A stretch of DNA of 64,000 nucleotides from Spinacia oleracea. Lineage: Eukaryota > Streptophyta > Magnoliopsida > Caryophyllales > Amaranthaceae. Made by a program: the position numbers and the translations under genes. This document shows positions 23,000-35,364 of this stretch, one piece after another. Where the stretch lies: positions 3,100,001-3,164,000 of the forward strand of contig NC_079491.1 in the NCBI RefSeq assembly GCF_020520425.1. The letters run 5' to 3'. The notes under the pieces are model-generated. The model did no database searches. It was not told where the DNA came from and saw only the letters and a list, made by a program, of their open reading frames with translations. Within the stretch, counting starts at the first letter, position 1, and each line of letters begins with the position of its first letter.

Positions 23000-24000
23000 A
23001 ATTCATAATCAATATTCATAATGATATAATAATTATTTCATGTAATTTCAATTTACAAGAGGCCTTTCCTTGACCCGTTCATGAAAATTCAGTCTTGAAA
23101 AATTTGAAGTGGATTTATGCTTCCGCTCAAGAGAAATTTGAAGTACCTATTTACAAGTTTCTTGTTTCTATGGGGAAAGGCATTATAATTTATACTCTTG
23201 TTTCTCATGTTCATCTTCTTTGATCTTCTTCGATTGTTGGTGTAGATTTGGCTTTAGTTTTTGGGTTATCCTCCTCTTTGAGGAGTTGTGGAATTTTAGA
23301 ATTTTAGCCCTAATTTAGGAGATCTTTTAACCCTATTACAATATGTAAACTTTTTAATTGGACAATTTTCGAAACAAGATATTATTAACAAAAAGATATA
23401 GAATAACACCTTGCTCTTTTGAGCCGACTGTTAAACATATAATTAACCAATCAACTAGCATTAGACGTATGCATCAGAATAGATTAGAATTCTATCCAAT
23501 AGGCTAACAACTCATATGATCCCATTTTCTTTTTGTTATTGTTTTTGTTTTTGGTAAAAACATTTTCGTTAATATAGGAGTGATTAGACACTTTAATTTC
23601 TATTGGTGTAATTAGGCATGTTGATTTAATAAACTACCACCCGTTCTATAACTTACTTATTGATCATGCATGTTGGCTTTTATTTGTTGAATATTGATTC
23701 CATGCATATTGTTGCCTCATCTTATTTTCTTTTTATTCAGATTAATTAAGCATGTTATGTTAATATGAAGAGCCAAAGTAAGTACATAGTATGAGATAGT
23801 ATCTTGTATTTCATTTCATTTTCTCCTCATCATACAACATCATACATCTATTTATAGTGTACATTGTTGGTGTTCTTCCTTCTCTAGAACTTTCTACCTC
23901 CATCGCTAGCTAGATTTTTCTAGACACTTACTTAACTAGATATTTCTTAAGTAAATTCTTGATATTATATACACTAGATTTCTCTACACACTTTACTACT
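23000..24000. other. Intergenic, including a paralogous segment
   Basis: 23565-23715 resembles 15735-15880: TTTCGTTAAT, TTTAATAAACTACCACCC, TATAACTTA, TTGAATATTGAT and CATGCATATTGT occur in the same order. Otherwise nothing was recognised. Confidence 0.6.
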
Positions 24001-24001
24001 A

Positions 24002-24317
24002 CTCCCTCCGTCCCATAATTATCTTTCTGTTTGACCAAAAATATGGATTTTAAGAAAAGTGGAATATAGTACATGAAAAAGTGGAATAAATACAAATGAT
24101 AATTGAGTTGTATGGAAAAGTGGAATAAAGTACATGTGAAAGAGAATATAGTACATGGGAAAAGTGGAATATAGTACATGTGTGGGGTTTTCAATTCAAT
24201 TTTAATTAATATATTACTTGAGAAAGTGGGGACCTTAGTAGCCAAAATTAGAAACAGGAAGATAATTTTGGGACGCTCGTTTAGGAAAGCAGGAAGATAA
24301 TTTTGGGACGGAGGGAG
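24002..24317. mobile_element. Stowaway MITE
   Basis: Ends CTCCCTCCGTCCCATAATTA and ATAATTTTGGGACGGAGGGAG are flanked by TA. A repeat of the right end (AGGAAGATAATTTTGGGACG) is present in tandem, and AGTACATG words recur inside. Confidence 0.9.
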
Positions 24318-24409
24318 TAGTTAGTTTTGTAAGCAGGCAAATAATGCCACTACACTACGCCATCTTCTACCTCTAATAATTTTTCTTTATATATACCAGT
24401 ACTACATCC

Positions 24410-26270
24410 ATTTCAAAATAATTTGTACGTTTTTTGTTTAGTCTGTTTCATAATGTTCTTTACATGTGATTTATTATATTTCTGGACATGAATTTATGTA
24501 TTATCTATCTAATTCCTCTTACCCCACAATATTTAATCCCTCTTAACTATTTAGTATAGATTATCTCGTTTATGCAATTTGTGACAAGTAATGCAAACAA
24601 CTAAATTACCGATTGTGTTTAAAGTGAAGTGTGCTATTGATTGCATGTGTTTTGCTAGTGTGGAAAACGGTTGATCTCCGAGAGTTCGACCCCTTGTTAC
24701 TTGTATGAAACCTTAGAGATAACGACCTTACGACCATCTTTGGCCTCATCGCATAATTCGAGATATTAATAGTCAAAGTCATGTATTATAGAGCATAAAA
24801 TCAACCAATATAATATTTAAAGAACAAAGGAAGTATTATAATTCTGGAGTTGAAATAACTACCGCTAGTGGCGAAGACACCTTGGGCATAATATAAGAAA
24901 AAAAGTTCGACCAAAACAGATATATAACAAAAGCTTGTGCATAAATATAACATACAATGATTCTTTGGTTCACAGGTTTGTGCATTCCTTACCTTTTTCC
25001 TGGGTTTGAAGCCTCATCAGTCATAATTGCAGCTTCTTTGTTTTATTTAGGCAAATTTGTCAAAAAAAAAACCATTTATAACTCAAATTTTATGAGAAAT
25101 GACCTTATAATATTTTATGGCAAAGTTATACATTAAATTAAAATTTAGTTGTGAGAGACAACATGCTCCTACTTTCTTACATTGACTTTAAATTTTCGAT
25201 CTTTAAACATCACGTGCATGTCATGTGTTATCATATTTTGACAAACCCATAATATCGATAAAAAATAAAGTAGGCTCGTTTTAATTTAACTGTATGACTT
25301 GTGTTGACTTATCGTTGTATCAAATACACCCTACAAATAAACAATGCAAGTAGATATACAAATCATTTTTGTCGATGAAGATGGTAAAAAGAAGATTATA
25401 CTCCATATTTTGTTAATTTATTTTTTTCAATACTTATCTGTAATCAATATTAAAAACTTTAAGTTCAATATAATGTATTACGATTTTCCCGTATTTTTGC
25501 ATATGTAAATATTTAACATTCTCTTCTATAATAATATAGATACTTCGTATTTGGAGTTGTCAAATCGAATCTATGATTATAATGGACGAGCCATATCAGA
25601 TAATGGCATTTGCGAGGTCATTGTGTCTATACAAATCGAATATGTGAATATCTTTCTCAACCCACCTTCATTTGGTGTCGAATTGAAATCGTATTGGTTC
25701 GATTTGCCGAATTCATATCGTATTGGATCAGTTTTTGACAGCTCCACTAACACTAAAATATAACACATTCAATTAAAATAACTTTTAGGTCAATTGATGT
25801 TACAACATCTTTATTTCAAAAGCCCAATTTACATAAGAAAAATCATACCCAAAAAAAAAAAAAGAAGCATAATATACATTGAACATCTCAATGACATTAA
25901 CACTATAACAAACGACCAATGATAGTCCACAACACGTGGTGGTTGGCCATGGCATACATAGAATGGATACATGGAATAAGTCCATATATACACATACCAT
26001 CATCCTCCTTATTTCATTTAGATAAAGTAGAAACATTTTTAGGGCCTTCCCATATGGGCTGTGGGCCTATGACCCATATTCTTCTTCAAAGGGTCCAACA
26101 ACTACTTGGGCCCACTATCCCACGTGTGGATTAGTTCCCACATCTCACTTTCATCATTTATTACTCCACACGTACGTGGGTGTTAGTTGACATTGATGGG
26201 TAAGATGAGCATGAACATATTTTTTCATTAAAAAAATACAAAAATAAATAAAGAGCATGAACATGCTCAC
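24410..26270. other. Intergenic with worn MITE remnants
   Basis: 24410-24835 has decayed Stowaway-like ends (CTACATCCATTTCAAAATAA, AACAAAGGAAG). The rest is AT-rich without supported features. Confidence 0.45.
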
Positions 26271-26283
26271 TTCTTATTTTAAT

Positions 26284-26645
26284 GGAAAAATTGATATTGA
26301 CAGTTCCAACTATGGCCGTTTAACTTTTAAAGGTCCCAACTTTTGATTATTCTAGAGTGGTCTCAACTTTAAGGTGTGTTTTCCAAGAATGGTCCTTTGG
26401 TTTATTAAACTATTAATTAAGTTGATTTAAGCATATCATACTGTTCCATTTACTTCATTTAATTAAAAAATATGATTATTGCACGAGAGATATGAGTGTT
26501 AATTAAGTTATTTAGCACTTAATTTTAACTAAGGGACCATTTTTGGAAAACACTCTCTATAGTTGGGACCACCCTGACATAATCAAAAGTTGGGACCTTT
26601 TAAAGTAAATCGGCCATAGTTGGGACCGATAATATCAATTTTTCC
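26284..26645. mobile_element. Mutator-like MITE with 9-bp duplication
   Basis: Long inverted ends (GGAAAAATTGATATT, then AACTATGGCCG, AAAGGTCCCAACTTTTGATTAT) are flanked by TATTTTAAT on both sides (26275-26283, 26646-26654). Confidence 0.9.
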
Positions 26646-26945
26646 TATTTTAATTTGTGTATGCCATTATATTTTAAGAAAAACTCGTAAAAGATCGTCT
26701 GTCAGTTAAGAAATTGTGGAGCTGCATGAACATTGATCACACGTACACCTCTTACACAATTTAGCATAAGAAATTTGATCTAGATCATAATCTGACAGTT
26801 CAATATATACAAGACAGTCTGGTAGGAAGAAACTTAATCTCGATTATAATCTGAATATATGCAAGATAGTGCGATAGAAGACTAGTTGTTTAAGAAAAAA
26901 GAAAATATTTCAGCATATTTTAACACAAGATAAGTAATTATATAA

Positions 26946-27619
26946 TAGAGCTGATCATGGGCGGGGTAACCCGCTAGGCCCGGCCCGCTCGGCCCGCTAA
27001 AATAGCGGGCTTGGACAAAGCTTTTTAAAAAAAATTGAAAGTTGGGAGGGCTAGGCCCGGCCCGTTAATAAAAATGGGCGGATTACGGCACACAAAATTT
27101 ATTAACGGGCAAGCCCGCCCAGCCCGCTAAATTAAAATAAACTTACTTTTTTTTTTGAAGTAAACTTGCTTACAATTCTGATGGTAGATCATTCTAGGTT
27201 TCTAGAGTAACTAATTAATACTTCCTATTGCCTAAAAGAAACCTTAAAGCCCAAAGGCAATCTAATAGACTAACACTTTCATTTCACAAAAATGCCGCCA
27301 GCCACCCTTAGTCCTCCACTCTCTTACTCTCTTACCTCCTCCTTCTTCTTCTTCTTCTTCCTCTTCTTGCTCTACTCTCTTACTCTATTGCAAATATCTA
27401 GTAGGTATAACAAGGTTAATTAGTGCTGAAAAAATTATGTATTACACTTTCATAAGCCCGTTAGCCCGCGGGCAGCCCGCATTTTATGTACAGGGCGGGT
27501 AAGGGTAATAAATATATTTTTGGCGGACGGGTAAGGGCAGCATTTTTAAGCCCGTTGGACAGATTTTTGAGAAGGTTGCCCGTCCGTTACCCGTCCAAAC
27601 CCGCAAACGATCAGCTCTA
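26946..27619. mobile_element. hAT element (674 bp) with perfect 8-bp duplication
   Basis: Perfect 11-bp inverted ends TAGAGCTGATC / GATCAGCTCTA are flanked by TTATATAA (26938-26945, 27620-27627). The sub-terminal regions are rich in GGCCCG words. The middle (about 27200-27420) is ordinary, with a CTT-rich stretch. No transposase was seen. Confidence 0.93.
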
Positions 27620-28545
27620 TTATATAATTATATTGCCTTTTATTTTGCTTTTAATTTTGTGAACATGGTTTGTCTCAACTTTTTAGCTCCATTCAACTAT
27701 GATTGAGCATAAAATACAGACAAGTCTTGGCTTTTGCTACCAAAAAGAATAAGAATTTTCCTTCATAAAAAGAAAATAAAATAAAAGAAAAGAAAAAGAA
27801 AAAGGAATATATATAGTTTCAACCCTTTTTACCAAGTGGATTTGAAAGTGCTCTAGTCCTTCTCATTGAAGTCTTTCCATTAAGTTTTGTGGGGATTTTT
27901 GTATCACTTATTTATCCATCTACTTTTATTGGATAATGTATATTTATATAGTCTTAATTTTGTAGATAATAGGTTTTCTTTGACACTTCTACATCGATTA
28001 CACATCCTATACTATCTCGGTCGATCTCAATATTTTAAGCCGATACATGAGTAAATAATTTTTTTAATTATATACTACGTATTCTGTTAGGATCATTAAA
28101 ATATATTATAGAATCTGTAATAATTAAAACATTGAAACATAAGTAAGGGTATTTCATAAATAAATAGAATACCTTATCCTATTTCGTATTTTGTATTCCA
28201 TATGATGCTCCTAATTAAAACAAAAATCATCAAAAAAGACTATTGATCAAAACGATGATTAAGTATCTCATTTCACATGCATGCCTAGCTAATCATGTTT
28301 GTAAATAAATTAAGAAATGTTTAATTTGATCATTAATCAGAAACACAAATCAATCATTTAATTAACATATATTTTCACCAATGTTTTATGGAGTTAAAGA
28401 TGAGTCCAAAAAGGACGTACGGTCGAGACGACGGTGATGGCAGGCTTGGGAACATTTGCAATAATACTCAAACAAACTTTAGGGAGCATCAAATTATGGG
28501 TTGATTACTCCATGGGCCTCCATTTTTTGTGGGAATTTAAATTTA

Positions 28546-28923
28546 GGTTAAATTGTTTTTTACCACATAATAAAAAAAAAAAAAAAAAAAGTGACAAATT
28601 ATTTTTTACCACCTAAAAAAATAAAAGTAGTTTTTTACCACCTAAAAGTAAAATTTTTTTTTTTTTTTTTTTTTACCATCTCTTAATCGAAAAAATACAA
28701 GGAAACATTATGTGGATCCATCTCACAGACTATATTTTTTGTTTTCTTTTCTTCTCCCACTATTTTCATGCATATAAGCTACCATTTTCCCTTACTTCTC
28801 ATTAATTCACATAACAATTTCATCCATTATGTAGTTAAAAGGTGGTCAAAGACACTTTTTATTTTATTTTAGGTGGTAAAAAACAACTTGTCAATATTTT
28901 AGATAGTAAAAAATAATTTAACC
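28546..28923. mobile_element. Mutator-like MITE with 9-bp duplication
   Basis: Ends GGTTAAATTGTTTTTTACCAC and GTAAAAAATAATTTAACC are flanked by TTAAATTTA on both sides (28537-28545, 28924-28932). TTTTACCACCTAAAA is repeated inside. Confidence 0.9.
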
Positions 28924-29105
28924 TTAAATTTACCAGTAGAAAAAAATGTACTACTACGTATATACAAAGCACTCTCAAATTTAAACAATTCCACATTATA
29001 GATCAAAATCAATATTAGAATTGGAAATTTAGAATAATGTTATAATACTCTTTTGCAAGGATACAAACTACGTAGTACAGTACTAATGAACAACTTGTTT
29101 GATAA

Positions 29106-29550
29106 GTGACGAATTTTAAACGGTTTAACTAGGAGGATCGGTAAAAAAATTAGACAATATTTTGGAAAATTTGGTAATATTAATCCAACCTTTGATCGAT
29201 TTTCTTTTATTAAGCCCACCTACGACATATTTTTTAATAATCTCACATTTATTACCCAACAACTTTTATTGGGCCCAACATGTCATAAAACTGTTGTAAG
29301 CGGCATTATTTCTCTACATGGCAGTACTCTCTCTCGATATATTCAGTCATCATCATCAATTCATCACCATCTCGTTGACTTTTTCACCGATTACCGGCCA
29401 CTTAAGCCCAATAAAAGTCGTCGGGTAGTAAAGGTGGGATTATTAAAAAATATGTCGTAGGTGGGATTAATAAAAGAAAATCGGCCAAAGGTTGGATTAA
29501 TATTACCAAATTTTCATAGACTTTAATTTTACACAATTATACTTGAATTT
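29106..29550. mobile_element. hAT-like relic interrupted by an inverted-repeat element
   Basis: 29106-29163 and 29512-29550 match parts of the element at 18885-19057 (GAACGG/AAACGG, CGATAGAAAAAATTA-type words). Between them, about 29165-29512 has long inverted arms (AAAATTTGGTAATATTAATCC and its complement), probably a Mutator-like MITE. No duplication was confirmed. Confidence 0.6.
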
Positions 29551-29799
29551 CAAGTGGAGACAAAATTTTCACTACTAGCTACTTAGGGCAGAAAGAAGGA
29601 TCGTCCATGCATTTAGTTAAGTTATAAACAATGAGAATGAAATTTAAATGTAGTTTTACAAGGAAACTACTACGTATAACTCTAATGTTCTTGATAATGT
29701 GAGGCTATATTTTATACTCCTTATTTTGTTTGAAATATAGTTATCTGCGTGTGAAAAAGTATGAAAATAACTTATTTTTTTCCGAACTTATCTTAGACT

Positions 29800-30280
29800 C
29801 TGTTCTGTTCGACTAATTTTGACTTATTTCAGATAAAATAAGTTCAGTTAAGTTCAGAAAAAAAAATAAGGCTTTTCAGATATTTTCACACACAAATAAA
29901 TTTATTTCAGACAAAATAAGTTTTTTTTCCAGATAAGTTCATATAAGTTCAGTTAAGTTCAAATAATATAAATTCAGCAAATAAGTCCAATAAAACGGAG
30001 CCTTAACTGAACTTATCTGAATTTATTAATCTAAAGTAAGTCAAAATAGGTCGAACATAGCATAGCCTAAGGGTGCGTTCTATACTTCTAATTACCTGAT
30101 TTTCACTTATTTTTCCTAAACTTATCAAATTTATCTGAATTTATTAGAACTTATCTAAGCTTATTTTAGTTATAAATTGTACTTGGAAAACCCTTATTTT
30201 TCCTATAATTATCTTATTAGAACTTATCTGAACTTAGTTTTTCTGAAATAAGTAAAAATAAGGTGAACAAAACATAGCCT
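29800..30280. repeat. AAGTTCAGATAAGTTCAG-type dispersed repeat
   Basis: Many direct and inverted copies of AAGTTCAG / CTGAACTTAT lie between TAGACTCTGTTCTGTTCGAC and GGTCGAACATAGCATAGCC, which look like inverted outer ends. A second short set is at 30720-30840. Confidence 0.55.
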
Positions 30281-30376
30281 AACTCTGAATCCAATTTTAT
30301 ACTATGTAGTTTTTTCAATAAATTTTCATTAATCGTAAAAACAATTCCTCAAATTATAGGATGTAACAATTATGTA

Positions 30377-30650
30377 CTCCATCCGTTTCGAAATAATAGG
30401 GACACTTTGACTTTTGACACTATTCACAAATTTCAATTTGACTATCAATTCGGGGTGTTACATTTGTGATTTACGGGTAAGGAGAAATATAGTCGTATGA
30501 GATCTTATTTGATTCGTCTCGATATGTATTTTCGGAATACCAACATTTTATAACTTTTACGAATACAAAAGTATAGATATTAATGTCCAAACATTTACAT
30601 TGACAAGCGTAAAAAGGTAAATTGTCACCATTATTCCGAAACGGAGGTGG
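30377..30650. mobile_element. Stowaway MITE
   Basis: Ends CTCCATCCGTTTCGAAATAA and TTATTCCGAAACGGAGGTGG are flanked by TA. Confidence 0.87.
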
Positions 30651-31218
30651 TATATCATCACCGTTTATTAAATGATACACCGAGTAAAAAGGGAATATTA
30701 GGAAAATCCAATAGAAGTAGTTTTCAACTTTTAGCTTATGTGGACAAATAAGTTCAAATAAATTTGGGAAAATAAGGGCTAACAAGTATAATTTATAACT
30801 AAAATAAATTCTATTAAATTCAGATAAGTTTATATAAAATACGCACTATTAATATCACTCAACCATGGACATGAAAATATCATTCCTCAATCCTCATTTC
30901 CTCTTTTATTTACCAAACTTGTGAGAACAAAGACTTAATCTACACTCTCAAAAGTACCTATAAAAAAACATAATCTCAAATGCCAAAAAAAAAAAAAAAA
31001 AAAAAAAAAAAAGGTGGACCTCGAATGTCTAATGGGATCTGGCACGATAGAATGAGTTGCACATAATCTCAAATAATGACAAGGCATATCTTTGAATCCT
31101 AAGACAAAGGACACCTCAAAATATGTCCTTTGTTTATCCAATTTCCTTTAAGGCTTTAACCCATCTTTACATCTATTTTTCAATGTGCACTAGCTCTTTG
31201 GACGTAACACCCTTAAAG

Positions 31219-31560
31219 TCATGTTTGGCTAAGGATAGACAAACTAGCCTTACATTAACTGGCTTTTCTTGGTGTCCCATACCAACTTGTTGCTCCATTT
31301 TTATTGAAAGGAAAAATTAATTTCGCTGAATTCGAACCAATCTGCCTCTGTGTATGAGAAAATAATAAAACAGAGTATAAATGAAAATTCATGTTTGGCT
31401 AAGGATGACAATCTAGGCTTGCATTAACTGGTTTTTCTTGGTCTCCATACCAACTTGTTGCTCCGTTTTCGTTTTTTGAAAGGAAAAACAAAAGCGCTTT
31501 CATATGAATTTTGTTGACTTTGAACCAACCTGCCTCTGTGTGTCAGAGGAAATAAAACAG
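31219..31560. repeat. Tandem duplication, 170-bp unit
   Basis: CATGTTTGGCTAAGGAT...CCATACCAACTTGTTGCTCC...CTGCCTCTGTGT is repeated with an offset of 170 bases, with moderate divergence. The open frame over copy one is not conserved in copy two. Confidence 0.85.
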
Positions 31561-33400
31561 ATTATAACTGAACATTCACGCATAACTACCAAAATCCTAT
31601 CACTTCAAAGTTCGAATTGCATTATTCTCTCCAACTCTGGATTGAAAAACAGCCAAAACGTTGGATCTTAGGATCGACATTGGTCCTAGAAGGGAGAACT
31701 TTGCACTAAAGTTCGAGCATGCACCATCTGCTCAAACTTATCCCTTTTTTTTTTCACTTTCCCCGCTTTTTGGTGTTTTAGTACGTCACTTTTCAATGGC
31801 TCCCTTAATTATGTGTGTGCAACGCAATAAAGAAGTTTAACAGTTTCAAAATCATGGAAAATACACTTGATAAGACGAAAACCCTTGTTCAGTAGCTACG
31901 CAGGTCTTCGCTTGAGCCACTCCCAAACATTTCACAGCTGATGGGACTCGACCCTTTGACCATCAAAATCATAAAGTGAATTCCCCACCAACTTATGTTG
32001 GTTAGTTGGAGTTACAATGAGTCATAGGAAATAAGCACTATTGAGAAAGAACTACCAAGTATTTTATGTGACGAAACTGGTTACATTAACTAAAACCAGT
32101 TAAGAACGAAGACTTGTTTAAATTTTTTGATTGGCCCCCCTATGGCCCTATACAACTAAGTCTGGCTTCGCCCTTGTCCGTACTCTTTAAGGTTAGATTT
32201 AAAAAACGTTTGGCACCATACATAAAAACACAATAAGCAATACGGAGTACTACATTGTCTACATAGTGTAGTAACTAGATGTCAATAATGTTTTGTCATT
32301 GATATATCATTTTCAAGAAGTAAATGGTACGTCGCTGGCAATGGTGGAACATGTCTTCATAGTGTAGTTTAGTAGTTTGAAGTTGAACTAGTTTTACATG
32401 TTCACTCAAATAATCTGCCAAAAACATCACAGCCAGATTGCACGCAGAAAATAACATATCACATTCACAGCTAATTATATGTAACCCTAACCCATTATAA
32501 AAAATAAAAATAAATAAAAATATAACCCTAACCCATATATATTTTGTCCCTTGGAAAGCTTAATTAGTTTACGGGTATTAATTAATTAATTAATTAAAAC
32601 GATCTTCTTAAGCAATCAGATTTAATCTTCATAATTTTGCAGAAATGGTATTAATCATCACTTATCCTGAATTCCTGATATTTACAAGATTTTGTTTGCT
32701 GGGAGATCAAATAAATGGCTGATGCTTTCTGTTTCTTGAGAATAAAACTCAGTATTATTATTATTATTATTATTGAACTTCTAAATAAAAGAGTTATTAT
32801 TTTTCCAACTTGCAATTAATTAATAATTAGGAATATTGAAGAAGCAGGCAAAAATCTTCAGGGAAAGATTAGCAACTTGTTAAGTAAGCAAAAAAAAAGG
32901 GACAACAAAACCTGATATTGATGGGAGAATTTCGACCATGAATCCTGCATTGATTATCTTCAACCTATATGCGTTGTCCAACCCGAATGAAAAGCACCAT
33001 TTACGCGCTTTTTTGCCACAGATCAATCTGAAAATCTGGCAAAGAAATCTCAACATCAAGTTATAATTTGCAAAAGGGTGTTAAAAGAAGGATAGTTGCC
33101 TGTGAAAATCTCAGCATTTGTTGTGATAAGTACCAGCAAATCAGTGATAATCATAAGAAAATGTAGTGGCAAATCTTAAAGTGGGAATGTGCAAAAAAAA
33201 AATTGCAGTTGATTTTCAGGGATTTATTGCAGCCTAATCCAAGGACCACAACAGATTGATCAGATATGATATGAACATTCACCAAAAATGTAACTTTGGA
33301 AACTACATCATCAAAATATTTTGAAACTTTAAACACTTGTGAGGTATGATCAATGGAGAAGTCATGTTTCTTGTTCCTCGAGGTGGCAAACAGATAGTTT
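31561..33400. other. Intergenic, nothing recognised
   Basis: A short TTA repeat lies at 32755-32775 and ATTAATTAATTAATTAA at 32579-32597. No gene signal or element termini are visible. Confidence 0.5.
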
Positions 33401-33439
33401 AGATCAGGCCGGTTTAGTTTACATATGATAGGGTTCGGG

Positions 33440-33723
33440 CTATATTTGGGTGATGAGTTCGATTTTTTCAGCTCTATATCGGGCCGTGCCGGGTCGGGCC
33501 GAAAAGTTCAAACAGGACCCATGCCCACGGGCTGTTAATCCTAATTTAACTAAATTTAGCGTGCTTTGTCGTGCTGGGTCGAGTCGTTTCGTGCCTTGTC
33601 GTGCTTTTCCAAAAAAAATACGGCCCAGGCCCAGCCACGGCCTACGACTTCATGCTCGTGCCGGGCCATGCTTTTTTCGCGATGGTTCGGGCCTCAGGCT
33701 GGCCAGCCCACAACCATCTTTAT
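33440..33723. mobile_element. hAT-like fragment of the AAAGATGG family
   Basis: The interior (GGGTCGGGCC, CACGGGCTGT, CGTGCTTTTCCAAAAAAA) and the right end CCCACAACCATCTTTA match the element at 61817-62334. The left end appears lost. Its high GC makes spurious open frames. Confidence 0.7.
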
Positions 33724-33799
33724 GGTTAAGTTCAGTACAAAACAATGTTCCGGTCTACCTCGTCTTTTTCAGAGGGGTTGGGATTAACTGGTGTAAATA

Positions 33800-34780
33800 A
33801 GCGCGTAAATGTTAACAATGGGTTTCGGTTCTGTCATGTAAAATAGGCATGCTTCACACAATCACACCCCTAAAGTGATAAATTGATAATATATCAGCTC
33901 AACTACATCCTCAAATATCCCAGATCTGCAATAATTTTTATAAGGTGGGAGTATCAGATCCCCCCCAAATTACGAAAATGACATGTCGATGTCTTGCTTT
34001 GTCCAACGCAGAATATCTTTCAGGATATGACAGTTTAATATGTCAAGAACAAAGCAGTTACTAAAAAAATAACAGTAAGTTTTTAGTTAGACAACCTCCA
34101 CTAACTAGGAAAGAAAAAGGAATGCTGATGAAAGAAAGTTGCTGATATAATTGAAGACACCTGAAAATCTTACAACTTTGTAAGAGAAAAGTAGGGCATC
34201 AGAATTCAGAAAGTCCCTCAGAAGCTTCTTCTTTCTAAATTTGGCTAATTATTAGGTAAAATTGAAATCAAACTAGATGTTCAAAGAAAGGGTGCTACAA
34301 AAATTTGACTAAAATCGCCCTCAACCCGGAATTAAAACTCAGGTTCAATGAGTTTATATAATAACAGTAGAATATGATAATTATTCAGACTGCAATTATA
34401 AGTCAAACTCTAAAATTGTCTGATGAGTTAGCAAAAAAAACTGCAATAAATCAAGGTATCACCTAAACTTAAACCCCACATGTCAAGGTAGCCTATGAGG
34501 CAAAACACTAATCAATAATCAATATTACCCAATTTAGAGGTCCCTTAATATAAACACCAACCTCTAAACCACATGGCCATGCTCTCCACATTGGTATGCA
34601 ATTGCAAACATCCATCATAATCATCCATGTGGGGACTTTGATCACATGGTTAAGCTATCTCTCTATTCTTTCTCTCTCCTCGTGATCGGACGGTTCAGAA
34701 ATCAACTCAAGGATCGATCTCGACCGTAGGATTCGAAACCGGGTCCACAGTCTTCTAGACTAATTGGTTGTTCTTTGTCC
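33800..34780. other. Intergenic, nothing recognised
   Basis: A/T-rich sequence upstream of the plus-strand Aux/IAA gene with no supported feature. Confidence 0.5.
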
Positions 34781-35364
34781 CTCCATTGTCTCCTCACCAC
34801 AATGCAATATCCCAACACCCATTAGCTGTTTTATATTGTGCCCATAAACAAAGGTAAACAAAAAAGGAAACCCCTTAACCATAAACTAAACCCCACCAAA
34901 GACTAAACAAATCAAATAAAACTGCTTGGTGTTTGGGTTCATCATCTAAGGTCATCCCCACCGATCGTTCTGATCAAACGGTCCACACGAGGCGCGTGGG
35001 CCCGGGGCCGCGGCTCGGGATAGCTTTTTTCTTGTGTGTGTGGATGGGCCAATAAAATAATTCCCTTGTATATTGCACACAGAAAGCAGAATAAATTCCG
35101 ACTTAGATGTGTGTTTTATTCTGTCTCCTTTACCTAATCAATCCTGTTTATATAATAGTATTCCTTTACCTTCTTCCTATCTCCTCACCACAACTCAGCA
35201 TATTTCTCATTCTCTCAAGTTTCTTTCTGATCATCAACAACAAAGGTTTCAACAAGCTGTTATATATTCAAATTGATCAAACTGTTTCAACAACCAAAAT
35301 CAGAGTTTCTGTAACAAGGATTGATTTTTAAGTTTAAGGGAATATCATCAATCAAGAAACAACA
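34780..35364 (+). promoter_or_regulatory. Promoter and leader of the plus-strand Aux/IAA gene
   Basis: TGTCTC auxin-response cores lie at 34787-34792 and 35122-35127. A TATATAA box lies at about 35149, so the leader is about 185 bases and CT-rich. The second core sits about 25 bases before the TATA box. A GC-rich patch (34987-35022, with GTGGGCCCGGGGCCGCGG) stands out from the AT-rich surroundings. From family knowledge, Aux/IAA genes are auxin-induced through ARF binding to such cores. Confidence 0.65.

Noticed and set aside
30970..31012. Poly-A tract as a retrogene tail
   Set aside because: No coding sequence precedes it on either strand; it is left as a simple homopolymer.
33450..33800. 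116-codon open frame
   Set aside because: It lies within a GC-rich hAT fragment. The same words at 61.8-62.3 kb are clearly transposon.
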